From: Arthrobacter sp. 31Y
GTDB taxonomy: Bacteria > Actinomycetota > Actinomycetes > Actinomycetales > Micrococcaceae
Assembly: GCF_000526335.1 (NCBI RefSeq)
Contig: NZ_JAFW01000001.1
Location: forward strand, 2,976,001 to 3,040,000
DNA length: 64,000 nucleotides
Reading direction: 5' to 3'
Part shown: positions 27,559 through 35,429 of the stretch, one piece after another
Layout: every line of letters starts with the position of its first letter
Numbering within the stretch: position 1 is the stretch's first letter
Translations under genes and position numbers: made by a program
Notes under the pieces: model-generated
Database searches by the model: none
What the model saw: only the letters and a program-made list of their open reading frames with translations
What the model was told of the DNA's origin: nothing

Positions 27559-28836
27559 ATGTCATGCCAAGAGGTTGAGGTCCTCATCGTAGGCGCAGGC
27601 CAGGCCGGGGTAGCGATGAGCGAGCACCTGAGCGAGCGGGGAATTCCCCACATCGTCCTGGAACGCCACCGTATTGCCGAGCGGTGGCGTTCAATGAGGT
27701 GGGACTCCCTGGTTGCCAATGGCCCCGCATGGCACGACCGTTTCCCGGGCCTGCAATTCACCGACATCGAGCCCGGTTCGTTCCCCTCCAAAGAGCAGGT
27801 AGCCGACTACTTCGTGGCGTACGCCGAGAAGATCGGCGCGCCCATCCGCTGCGGCGTGGAGGTCAAGTCCGTGCGCAGAAACGTCGGTGCGCCAGGCTTC
27901 CACGTGCAGACATCCGACGGCGAGTACAACGCACGTTACGTTGTAGCCGCCACAGGGCCGTTCCAGCGGCCGGTGATCCCCGCCGTCGTTCCTGAAACCG
28001 ACGGCCTGATGCAGATGCACTCAAGCTCGTACCGCAACCCCGGCCAACTGCCCCAAGGTGCAGTCCTGGTGGTGGGGGCCGGTTCCTCGGGCGTGCAGAT
28101 CGCCGCGGAGATCCAGCGTTCGGGCCGCCAGGTGTACCTCTCGGTTGGCCCGCACGACAGGCCCCCGCGGAACTACCGTGGCCGGGACTTCTGCTGGTGG
28201 CTCGGTGTCCTGGGCAAGTGGGACGCTTCCACGCCCGCCCTGGGGGCCGAACATGTGACCATCGCGGTCAGCGGGGCCCAGGGCGGCCACACCGTCGATT
28301 TCCGGGCGCTCGCCGAGAACGGAATCAAGCTCGTGGGACGGACCATGGAGCTTCAGGACGGCACTATGCGCTTCGCGGACGATCTCCGTACCAACATCGC
28401 GAACGGCGATGCCCACTACTTGGATTTGCTCGACGAAGCTGACGCCTACGTGGAACGCAATGGCCTGGACCTGCCGGAGGAACCCGAAGCCCGCTTCCTC
28501 AGGCCGGACCCGGAGAGCCTCACCAACCCCATCCGCGAGCTGGACCTCGCCGGAGCGGGCGTTACGTCCATCGTGTGGGCAACTGGTTTCGCCGTGGACT
28601 ACAGCTGGCTGCAAGTGGATGCCTTTGACGCGAAAGGAAAGCCCCTGCAGCAACGCGGCGTATCCACGGAGCCGGGCGTGTATTTCCTGGGGCTGCCGTG
28701 GCAGTCACGCCGTGGATCCAGCTTCATCTGGGGCGTGTGGCACGACGCCAAGTATGTTGCCGACCAGATCACCATCCAGCGGAGCTACCTCACCCACAAT
28801 GAGCAGGATGCGCTGGTGGCCAGCGGAGCCGTCTAA
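27559..28836 (+). CDS. Flavin-containing monooxygenase-type NAD(P)/FAD oxidoreductase
   Basis: A 425-residue two-dinucleotide-binding oxidoreductase. The FAD motif V-L-I-V-G-A-G-Q-A-G at residues ~8-17 is followed by the NAD(P)H motif V-L-V-V-G-A-G-S-S-G-V-Q in the middle and a W-A-T-G-F motif near residue 345, as in CzcO/TrkA-like monooxygenases. It may oxidise a small organic compound or sulfide; no substrate can be named. ATG 27559 has AGGAGA at 27549-27554, so the much longer upstream frame is rejected. A strong hairpin follows the stop. Confidence 0.83.
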   Translation: MSCQEVEVLIVGAGQAGVAMSEHLSERGIPHIVLERHRIAERWRSMRWDSLVANGPAWHDRFPGLQFTDIEPGSFPSKEQVADYFVAYAEKIGAPIRCGVEVKSVRRNVGAPGFHVQTSDGEYNARYVVAATGPFQRPVIPAVVPETDGLMQMHSSSYRNPGQLPQGAVLVVGAGSSGVQIAAEIQRSGRQVYLSVGPHDRPPRNYRGRDFCWWLGVLGKWDASTPALGAEHVTIAVSGAQGGHTVDFRALAENGIKLVGRTMELQDGTMRFADDLRTNIANGDAHYLDLLDEADAYVERNGLDLPEEPEARFLRPDPESLTNPIRELDLAGAGVTSIVWATGFAVDYSWLQVDAFDAKGKPLQQRGVSTEPGVYFLGLPWQSRRGSSFIWGVWHDAKYVADQITIQRSYLTHNEQDALVASGAV

Positions 28837-28848
28837 CGCCGCGGCCGA

Positions 28849-28886
28849 AAGAAGGGGACCACGCCAGCAGGCGTGGTCCCCTTCTT
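28849..28886. terminator. Bidirectional intrinsic terminator
   Basis: A perfect 17-bp stem (28849-28865 and 28870-28886) with an AGCA loop; the arms start AAGAAGG and end CCTTCTT. It separates two convergent genes. Confidence 0.85.
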
Positions 28887-28914
28887 AGTCCAACCTCAGT
28901 CGTCGATTTCGGGC

Positions 28915-30375
28915 TTAGAAGACGGCTGTGAAGCCGCCCCACCCCCAGCCCACATTGTCGTATCCCTTCCACAGGAAACAACCGAAGCCGCACGTGGCCA
29001 CATCTGTTCCGTTGCCCAAGTACATGGTCATGTCACCGGCGGCATTGATTCCAAAGACGTCCGGGCTACCATCGCTGTTGAAGTCACCCGGACCGCCGGC
29101 CGTGAGAACGGTATTCCACCCGGTGCCCGCAGTTATGACGGGATGGTTCACGAATCCCTCGCTGAAGCTGCTGTAGACCTTGAGTTCACCTGCCGGTGTC
29201 TGAGCCAGGATGTTCGGACGGAAGTCACCTGACCACCACCCCGGGGTGATGAGCTTCGAGTACATATTCCATCCCCAACCGACCGTGACGGGCGGGTGCC
29301 AGCCCCCGGCACCGTCTCCCGGGTAAAGAATCAGGCGGCCGGACGTGTCCTTGGCCAAAAGATCGTTGGTGCCATCGACGTTGAAGTCACCGGGTGCGAC
29401 GATTTCGCTGAAGATCTGCCAGCCTTGGCCGATCTGGCGGCTGTCCTTCCAGCCCCCTGCCCCGTTCCCGCGGTAGAGAAACAACCGGCCGGCACGGTCA
29501 CGTCCTATGACGTCTGTTGGACCGTCTCCGTCGAAGTCCCCAGGCGCCAGAAGAACATCGAAAATGTCCCAGCCGCGGCCAATGGTTTGGGTGCCAAGAA
29601 AGCCTCTCTTGCCGTTTCCCGGGTAGAGCAAGAGATCGCCGGAGGGCGTTCGAGCAAAAATGTCCGCTGTTCGGTCAGCATTGAAGCCGTCTCCTCGCGG
29701 GGTGAGGGGAACCATCACGTGAGCGCTGACCGTTTTCTGTGTCAGCGGCTCGTACTTGATGTTTAGCTCTACTTTGAGTGTGTGCCCTCTATCGGCTGTG
29801 GTGACCGTGTAAATGGCGTTGTTGGCACCCGGTATGGCCACGTCGTCGCGTTTCCATACGTACGTGTAGATTGGCGTGCCACCACTAGGCGTAACAATAG
29901 GCGCCTGTGGCCACCATGGGTGCAGCTGGCGCCCAACCACGGCTTCGCCTCGGAGGGACATATAGGAGACGTCCAGTTGCCGAGGCATGGGCCCGATGGG
30001 CTGGGAAGTGACGGCGGTGGGTGTATACCCGGATGCAGTTCCTGTGACACGGACTGTGAGGACAGAACCGCCGATGGCTGCCCTGAGGATCCGCCCGGTG
30101 GCTCCCTGGACAGCTTGGCCATTCATGTACCACTGGTACTCGAGTTTTGCGTCCGACGGCACCGTTGCGCCGACGACTGCTGCCGGTAGGGTGCCCAGAG
30201 CGTAGTCTGTGTCGATCGTGACGCCGTTGGGGAACTGGACGGGCGGCAGGGCTTCGCCGGCCTGCGCTGGGGCACCTGGAAGAACCAGCAGAAGAGCTGT
30301 CAGAGCAAGAGAAGTAAAGATAGCGGAAAACCGTATTGCGCGGTCATGCCAGCGCAACGAAAGACCAGATTTCAA
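28915..30375 (-). CDS. Secreted FG-GAP/VCBS-like repeat protein with Ig-like domains
   Basis: A ~486-residue exported protein. A signal peptide with a long hydrophobic core ends at A-P-A-Q-A. Residues ~45-200 hold two beta-sandwich-like domains with Y-Q-W-Y-M-N-G and Y-V-W-K-R-D-D strands, the second of the kind common in actinobacterial cell-wall proteins. From ~205 on there are about five ~52-residue propeller-like repeats with Ca-binding-like cores (D-F-D-G-D-G-P-T-D, D-F-N-V-D-G-T-N-D, D-F-N-S-D-G-S-P-D), two of them degenerate. It is probably a secreted carbohydrate- or surface-binding protein. TTG 30375 has GGGGGA just upstream; TTG 30387 is the alternative. Confidence 0.78.
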   Translation of the reverse strand: MKSGLSLRWHDRAIRFSAIFTSLALTALLLVLPGAPAQAGEALPPVQFPNGVTIDTDYALGTLPAAVVGATVPSDAKLEYQWYMNGQAVQGATGRILRAAIGGSVLTVRVTGTASGYTPTAVTSQPIGPMPRQLDVSYMSLRGEAVVGRQLHPWWPQAPIVTPSGGTPIYTYVWKRDDVAIPGANNAIYTVTTADRGHTLKVELNIKYEPLTQKTVSAHVMVPLTPRGDGFNADRTADIFARTPSGDLLLYPGNGKRGFLGTQTIGRGWDIFDVLLAPGDFDGDGPTDVIGRDRAGRLFLYRGNGAGGWKDSRQIGQGWQIFSEIVAPGDFNVDGTNDLLAKDTSGRLILYPGDGAGGWHPPVTVGWGWNMYSKLITPGWWSGDFRPNILAQTPAGELKVYSSFSEGFVNHPVITAGTGWNTVLTAGGPGDFNSDGSPDVFGINAAGDMTMYLGNGTDVATCGFGCFLWKGYDNVGWGWGGFTAVF

Positions 30376-30445
30376 GAAGTCCCCCAAAATGGCCGGAATA
30401 ACGGCCGATACGAATGATGGTTCACTTTACAACGCCACCGGCAAA

Positions 30446-30483
30446 GCCCGACGGCGGCACTCGCGTGAGTGCCGCCGTCGGGC
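30446..30483 (-). terminator. Terminator downstream of aspA
   Basis: A perfect 17-bp stem (arms 30446-30462 and 30467-30483) with a GCGT loop and the recurring GACGGCGGCA core. It closes the operon that ends with aspA. Confidence 0.8.
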
Positions 30484-30515
30484 CTTACATGGTTGTTGCT
30501 TGCGCAGTTATCCGA

Positions 30516-31958
30516 TCAGCCGAGCCCCGCCAACGACTTGGCGGAAAGAGCCGCTTCCATCTTCTGCGGGTCGAGCAGTCCGCGCTCAACGACCAGTTCC
30601 GCGATGCCACGATGGGACGCGAGAGCTTCCTTGGCCAGTTCGGCCGCGGCGGCGTATCCGATCAGGGGAGCCAACCCGGTGACCACGCTGATGGATTCGA
30701 GCATCCGCTGCTGCAGCATCTGCGTATTGGCCGTGATGCCGTCCACGCAGTGCGTCCGGAGTTGACGGCAGGCCACGGTGAGCCAGGCGATCGATTCCAG
30801 CAAGGCGTCGGCAATGACCGGTTCGAAAGCGTTGAGCTGGAGCTGCCCTGCCTCTACTGCCATGGTTACCGTGGCATCCGCGCCGATCACCCGGAAGGCA
30901 ACCTGGTTGACCATTTCCGGGATCACCGGGTTGACCTTCCCCGGCATGATGGAGGACCCGGCCTGCACTGCGGGCAGGAGGATCTCGCCGAATCCCGTTT
31001 GCGGGCCGGAGGAGAGCAGACGGAGATCGTTGCAGATTTTGGAAAGCTTCACGGCAGCCCTCTTCAGGACTCCGGACACCAGCATGAAGACGCCGGTATC
31101 GCTGGTGGCCTCCACCAGGTTGGTTGCTGAGGTCAGTTGAAGGCCGGTGATGGAGCTGAGCTCCTTGATCACCGCTTCCCGGTACCCGGGAGAGGCGGTG
31201 ATGCCGGTACCGATGGCGGTGGCTCCAAGGTTGGATTCCCGCAAATGCGGAAGGAGTTCAAGGAGCCTCAGGCCGTCTTCACGGAGGGTGTCCGCGAAGG
31301 CCCCGAACTCTTGCCCCATGGACATGGGCACAGCGTCCTGAAGTTGGGTGCGCCCCACTTTGATGATTCCGGCGAACTCCGTGGCCTTGGCATCAAAGGC
31401 CTGGATGAGACGGTCGTGCTCCTCGCAGAACGCCGTTATTTCCCGCTGCAGGGCGATCTTGATGGCGGTGGGATAGACGTCATTGGTGGACTGGCTACGG
31501 TTCACGTCATCAATGGGATGCAACGCCGCATAGTCGCCTTTGCGGTGACCCATCAGTTCCAGCGCGCGGTTGGCAATGACCTCGTTGGCGTTCATGTTGG
31601 TGCTGGTTCCCGCGCCGCCCTGGATGGTGTCCACCACGAACTGGTCATCCAAGCGGCCATCCATGACTTCCAGGGAAGCCTTTTGAATGGCTGCAGATTT
31701 GTCCGGAGGAAGAAGGCCCAGGCTTTCGTTTGCACGTGCGGCTGCGTATTTCACGGCACCCAGGCTCCAGATGAGGGAACGAAGGGTGCCGATTGTTCGT
31801 CCGCTGACGGGAAAGTTGTCCACGGCCCTGTGCGTGCTGATACCCCAGTAGGAAGCCTCGGGAACGTCCGCGTCCCCGAGGCTGTCCTGCTCTCGTCGTA
31901 CTCCCGGGCGGCGTACTCCCGGCGCTTCCGTGCTGGGAGAAGTTAGGTGTTCTGTCAT
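30516..31958 (-). CDS. aspA: Aspartate ammonia-lyase
   Basis: A 480-residue member of the fumarase/aspartase superfamily that deaminates L-aspartate to fumarate and ammonia. The superfamily signature G-S-S-I-M-P-G-K-V-N-P is present, with the substrate-binding T-I-Q-G-G-A-G-T-S-T-N-M-N and S-Q-S-T-N-D segments upstream. These favour aspartase over fumarase, though fumarase C cannot be fully excluded by eye. ATG 31958 has AGGAAC upstream; a GTG 24 nt further up is in frame. It is the last gene of the RidA-DUF1028-M20 operon, 41 nt after the M20 stop. Confidence 0.88.
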   Translation of the reverse strand: MTEHLTSPSTEAPGVRRPGVRREQDSLGDADVPEASYWGISTHRAVDNFPVSGRTIGTLRSLIWSLGAVKYAAARANESLGLLPPDKSAAIQKASLEVMDGRLDDQFVVDTIQGGAGTSTNMNANEVIANRALELMGHRKGDYAALHPIDDVNRSQSTNDVYPTAIKIALQREITAFCEEHDRLIQAFDAKATEFAGIIKVGRTQLQDAVPMSMGQEFGAFADTLREDGLRLLELLPHLRESNLGATAIGTGITASPGYREAVIKELSSITGLQLTSATNLVEATSDTGVFMLVSGVLKRAAVKLSKICNDLRLLSSGPQTGFGEILLPAVQAGSSIMPGKVNPVIPEMVNQVAFRVIGADATVTMAVEAGQLQLNAFEPVIADALLESIAWLTVACRQLRTHCVDGITANTQMLQQRMLESISVVTGLAPLIGYAAAAELAKEALASHRGIAELVVERGLLDPQKMEAALSAKSLAGLG

Positions 31959-31999
31959 GGTCCTGTTCCTGGAAATGCTCACAACGCCGGACTCCCTGG

Positions 32000-33157
32000 C
32001 TACGTTGCCAGGTAGTCCAACGCCGTGAGTGCCAAGGCGGCTGCGCCGTCGTGAATGGCAAGGTTGGCGGCGTCGCCGACGCAGTGCGCGGCGAACTCGG
32101 GTTGGTGGTTGGCTGCCGGGAAGCAGCCGAGCCCTATGTAGGGGTGGATGGCGGGAACCACTTGGGACACATTGCCCATGTCTGTGGAGGCCCGGTTCAT
32201 GGTGGCCTGTTCCGGGGGTGCGTTGAAGTCGCGTCCCAGAGATTGCGCATGGTGCATGTACAGCTCAAGTGCGCGCAGGTCCGTGCGGAACTCCGAGTAG
32301 GGCTCCGATTCCGGGGTCACGGACAACTCGCAGCCGGATGCCAAAGCCCCGGCTTCGAAGCACCGTTGAACCCGCTCTTCCAGCTCGCCCAACAGCGCCA
32401 GTGATTCTGCACGGACGTACCAGCGGCCCTCGGTCTTTTCCGGTATGGCGTTGGGCGCTTCGCCCCCGCGCGTCTGGATCCCGTGGACCCGGGTACCGGG
32501 AGGCAGTTGTTGGCGGAGGAGGCCCAACGCTACCTGGGCAACAATAAAGGCGTCGTTGGCGTTGACACCCTGATCCGGATACGCAGCGGCGTGGGCTGAT
32601 TTACCCCGGTATTCCACGTGGTTGTGGGCCACGGCGTAGGGGCGGGCTTCGGCGGAATCGACGGGGCTGGGATGTGCCATCATGGCCAGGTCCAAGCCGT
32701 GGAAAGCGCCCTTTTTGAGTAGCTCGATTTTTCCACCGCCGCCTTCTTCGGCAGGGGTTCCATACAGTTCCACTGTCAGGTCATGCTCGGCAGCGAACTG
32801 CGCCAAGGCCACGGCAGCACCGGTGGATATGGCCGTGATGATGTTGTGGCCGCATGCGTGGCCGAGGCCCGGAAGGGCGTCGTATTCGGCCATGAGCCCA
32901 ACGCGGCGGGAACCCGTTCCGAAGACGGCGCGGATCGCTGTGGGGAAGCCCAGATATTCTCTTTCCACCTCGAAGCCTTGACCAGTCAAATAGTCGGCGG
33001 TCCAGCCGGCGGCGCGGTGTTCCTGCCAGCCAAGCTCCGGGTTGGCGTGGAGTGTTTCGGAGAGCCTGATCAGGTGCGGCTGTTGTGCGTCAACAGAATC
33101 CAGGACCCGCTGGCGCTGAACTGCCGGGTTGGCAGTGGTTGTTTGCTTAGCGCTCAT
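32000..33157 (-). CDS. M20 family amidohydrolase (AbgB-like)
   Basis: A 385-residue zinc amidohydrolase. The M20 metal-site pattern is seen as E-Y-D-A-L-P-G-L-G-H-A-C-G-H-N and G-T-P-A-E-E-G-G-G-G-K, and the dimerisation domain contains E-Y-R-G-K-S-A-H-A-A-A-Y-P. The resemblance is closest to p-aminobenzoyl-glutamate hydrolase subunit B and related N-acyl amino acid hydrolases. With aspA next door a plausible substrate is an N-acylated aspartate, but this is inference. ATG 33157 gives an 11-nt overlap with the upstream gene and has GGGGTGG before it; ATG 33172 is possible. Confidence 0.86.
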   Translation of the reverse strand: MSAKQTTTANPAVQRQRVLDSVDAQQPHLIRLSETLHANPELGWQEHRAAGWTADYLTGQGFEVEREYLGFPTAIRAVFGTGSRRVGLMAEYDALPGLGHACGHNIITAISTGAAVALAQFAAEHDLTVELYGTPAEEGGGGKIELLKKGAFHGLDLAMMAHPSPVDSAEARPYAVAHNHVEYRGKSAHAAAYPDQGVNANDAFIVAQVALGLLRQQLPPGTRVHGIQTRGGEAPNAIPEKTEGRWYVRAESLALLGELEERVQRCFEAGALASGCELSVTPESEPYSEFRTDLRALELYMHHAQSLGRDFNAPPEQATMNRASTDMGNVSQVVPAIHPYIGLGCFPAANHQPEFAAHCVGDAANLAIHDGAAALALTALDYLAT

Positions 33158-33818
33158 CGCCCGCCACCCCATAACCCACTGACGACGCGGGGTCCAGGCC
33201 GCGAATCACGTAGTCCTGCCGCTGCGGAAGCCACACGTCCAGAAGCTTCTCCAGCTCCTCGATGGGGTGATCGTGCCAGTCCACGCGCAGGTCAGTGTCC
33301 CTCCAACCGTGCCCGGACACCACCGACAGTCCGGCCGATCGCACGGGTCCGGCTTCGCCGCCGGCCGCAATGGCGGCTCGAAGGGCAGCCATGAGACGCA
33401 CTTCCAGCTCCCCGGCGCTGGCTTCAAAGGCGTCGCAGAGGACTTGGGCAACACCAGGATGCGCGAGCATGTTGCCCGCAGACACACTGTTCGCGCCCCG
33501 GCCTTCGCCGAACACGCCAAGGGTATGCGCGCCGCTGAACACGGCGGATCCACCGTTTGCGTCCAGGACCACCAGTTGCCGGTAGCCCACCGCCGGTGAT
33601 TCCTGCACGACGGCGTCAATCGCCTCCTGCGCGGAATAGCCCGCCTGCAGGCGGTCAAGCAACGCTGTTCCCAGCCGGGGATCGGTAATGTTCTGGGAGC
33701 TGACGGCGCCCACCCCGTCGCGCAAGTGCGCGCAGCGGGCAGCGACCGCAGGAGAGGAAGAAGAGACGGCGATGCCGAACCTGCCACTGCCATCGGTGGC
33801 CGCGATGCTGAAGGTCAC
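33147..33818 (-). CDS. DUF1028 family protein
   Basis: A 223-residue protein of the DUF1028 family, assigned to the Ntn-hydrolase superfamily: it starts M-T-F-S-I-A-A-T-D, continues with G-I-A-V-S-S-S-S-P-A-V and contains the family G-A-V-S-S-Q-N and S-A-G-N-M-L segments. A processed N-terminal nucleophile is not obvious. Its activity is unknown; family members often sit with RidA and amidohydrolase genes. GTG 33818 overlaps the RidA stop (GTGA) and its own stop overlaps the M20 gene, so it is tightly coupled to both. Confidence 0.88.
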   Translation of the reverse strand: MTFSIAATDGSGRFGIAVSSSSPAVAARCAHLRDGVGAVSSQNITDPRLGTALLDRLQAGYSAQEAIDAVVQESPAVGYRQLVVLDANGGSAVFSGAHTLGVFGEGRGANSVSAGNMLAHPGVAQVLCDAFEASAGELEVRLMAALRAAIAAGGEAGPVRSAGLSVVSGHGWRDTDLRVDWHDHPIEELEKLLDVWLPQRQDYVIRGLDPASSVGYGVAGDER

Positions 33819-34237
33819 TGCTGGCCTTCCGTCGAGAGCACTGCTGTTGCATCAATTTCCACGAGCCATTCCGGGCGTGCCAGTGCTTGGACAACAATCC
33901 CAGTGGAGACGGGGAACACGCCTTTGAGCCAGCGGCCCATGGTGCGGTAGACGATTTCGCGGTACCGGGGATCGATGAGGTAGACGGTGACCTTGACGAT
34001 GTCCTCGAGGCTGCTGCCCGCCTCCTTGAGCAACATGTCAATGTTGGCCATCGCCTTTTCGGTCTGGGCTTCGACGTCGCCAATGCCCACGGACTCGCGC
34101 GTCTCGAGGTCTTGTCCGATCTGGCCCCGAAGGTAAACCACTCCATTGGCCACAACTGCCTGGCACAGATCGTTGTCCAGGTTCTGTTCCGGATAGGTCT
34201 CTTTGGTATTGAACGTGCGGATACGCTGGTGCTTCAC
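33815..34237 (-). CDS. RidA family protein
   Basis: A ~140-residue RidA/YjgF-type protein: R-I-R-T-F-N-T-K-E-T-Y-P-E-Q at the start, V-V-Y-L-R-G-Q-I-G-Q-D, and the late E-I-D-A-T-A-V. RidA proteins hydrolyse reactive enamine/imine intermediates; the group to which this belongs may have other hydrolase roles. The conserved catalytic Arg context (R-P-E-W-L-V-E-I-D) seems altered from the usual, so activity is uncertain. GTG 34237 is chosen from family start and an AAAGG upstream; GTG 34300 gives a 21-residue basic extension. First gene of the aspA operon. Confidence 0.82.
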   Translation of the reverse strand: MKHQRIRTFNTKETYPEQNLDNDLCQAVVANGVVYLRGQIGQDLETRESVGIGDVEAQTEKAMANIDMLLKEAGSSLEDIVKVTVYLIDPRYREIVYRTMGRWLKGVFPVSTGIVVQALARPEWLVEIDATAVLSTEGQQ

Positions 34238-34315
34238 CTTGTAGCGCCTTTCGGTCGGTTTGCGGCGGGTGCTCGTATCCTTCAGCTTCGTGCGCTGCAC
34301 TAAATCTGTCCAACA

Positions 34316-34328
34316 GTTCTTTTAGAAC
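34316..34328. promoter_or_regulatory. Palindromic site between RidA operon and LysR gene
   Basis: GTTCT-TTT-AGAAC, a perfect 5-bp inverted repeat, sits in the divergent intergenic region between the RidA operon and the LysR gene, just upstream of the region where the LysR -35 would lie. It may be a regulator site; no binding protein can be assigned from sequence. Confidence 0.35.
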
Positions 34329-34369
34329 GATTGCATCGACTTTTCCGATCCAGAGTGTATTCTCGTCCC

Positions 34370-35284
34370 ATGGATGTGACCCTCACGCAATTGCGCTATT
34401 TCGTGGAAGCGGCTGCGCAGCTGTCCATGACCGGTGCTGCCGTTCGCCTCAATGTGGCCCAGTCCGCGGTTTCTGCGGCGATCGCCCAGCTGGAACGGCA
34501 CGTCGGAACGCAGTTCTTCATCAGGCAGCGCTCCAAGGGGCTGGTGCTCACGCCGGCCGGCGAGCTGTTCGTCAGGGACGCCCAAGCCATCCTTGCGCAG
34601 GTCGAGGAAAGTGTTGACCACGCACGTGGAGAACACCAAAGCGTCTCCGGGCGTATACGTATTGCCTGCTTCAGCACCCTTGCCCCGTTCCTGCTCCCCG
34701 GCGTCCTGACCAAACTGCGGGAGGACCATCCTGCCCTTGAGGCAGAAGTCATCGAAACAGATACGTCAGGCTGCATCAGCGCCTTGCTCAGCGGGCAGGC
34801 CGATGTGGCGTTGTGCTACGACCTGGACCTCCCCGAGGCCATCGCCAGTTCAGTGGTGGACACCGTCAGGCCGTATGTGGCGCTTCCGCCGGACCATAAG
34901 TTGGCCGGCTCAAAAACAGTCAAACTGTCCTCCTTGCGCGGTGAACCCTTTGTGCTGCTGGACATGCCGCACACCCGCGATCTCATGTTGTCCATCGCCA
35001 GGCTGGGCGGTCAGGAAGCGGACGTCCGCTTCCGTTCGGCCAGCTATGAAACGGTGCGTACTTTCGTGGCCCGGGGCCTCGGCTATTCCATCCTTCACCA
35101 GCGTCCACAGCACCAGTTGACGTACGACGGCGGCCAGCTGGCCGCCGTCGAAATCCGCGACGACGTGCCGGAATTGAAGACAGTACTGGCGCACCTGAAG
35201 TCCCACCGGCCCACGGCGAGGGTGCGGGCGGTAGCGCAGGCGGTCCGGCATCAGATTGTCGCTGCACGCGCGGCCCGGAGCTAG
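34370..35284 (+). CDS. LysR family transcriptional regulator
   Basis: A 304-residue LysR protein: HTH T-L-T-Q-L-R-Y-F-V-E-A-A-A, L-N-V-A-Q-S-A-V-S-A-A-I-A-Q-L-E, then an effector domain. Its divergent position points to control of the RidA-DUF1028-M20-aspA operon and perhaps the MHS transporter that follows. ATG 34370 lies 6 nt from TATTCT (34358-34363), so I prefer this leaderless start to 34331. A 26-bp perfect palindrome (35125-35150, arms built on GACGGCGGCC) occurs inside the coding region. Confidence 0.9.
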   Translation: MDVTLTQLRYFVEAAAQLSMTGAAVRLNVAQSAVSAAIAQLERHVGTQFFIRQRSKGLVLTPAGELFVRDAQAILAQVEESVDHARGEHQSVSGRIRIACFSTLAPFLLPGVLTKLREDHPALEAEVIETDTSGCISALLSGQADVALCYDLDLPEAIASSVVDTVRPYVALPPDHKLAGSKTVKLSSLRGEPFVLLDMPHTRDLMLSIARLGGQEADVRFRSASYETVRTFVARGLGYSILHQRPQHQLTYDGGQLAAVEIRDDVPELKTVLAHLKSHRPTARVRAVAQAVRHQIVAARAARS

Positions 35285-35300
35285 GTCGCGTTCTTATATT

Positions 35301-35317
35301 CATCTGCTCAGCAGATG
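35301..35317. promoter_or_regulatory. Inverted repeat upstream of MHS transporter
   Basis: CATCTGC-TCA-GCAGATG, perfect 7-bp arms, 16 bp after the LysR stop. It could be a short terminator stem or an operator for the transporter gene at 35430; no T-run follows, which favours an operator or leader element. Confidence 0.35.
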
Positions 35318-35429
35318 CACTTGGTGTTAAAAATCTATTAGACAGATCACATTCCAGCGCCTGAAGATGGGTAAAACCAGCAATCGGGCGTGATCCACGT
35401 CATGTGGATCTCTTCCTCCAGGAGGAACT

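Noticed and set aside
27464..35323. The 13-mer GCAGATGCACTTG occurs at 27464 and again at 35311, both upstream of metabolic genes
   Set aside because: Dozens of shared 13-mers are expected by chance in 64 kb, and the flanks do not match.
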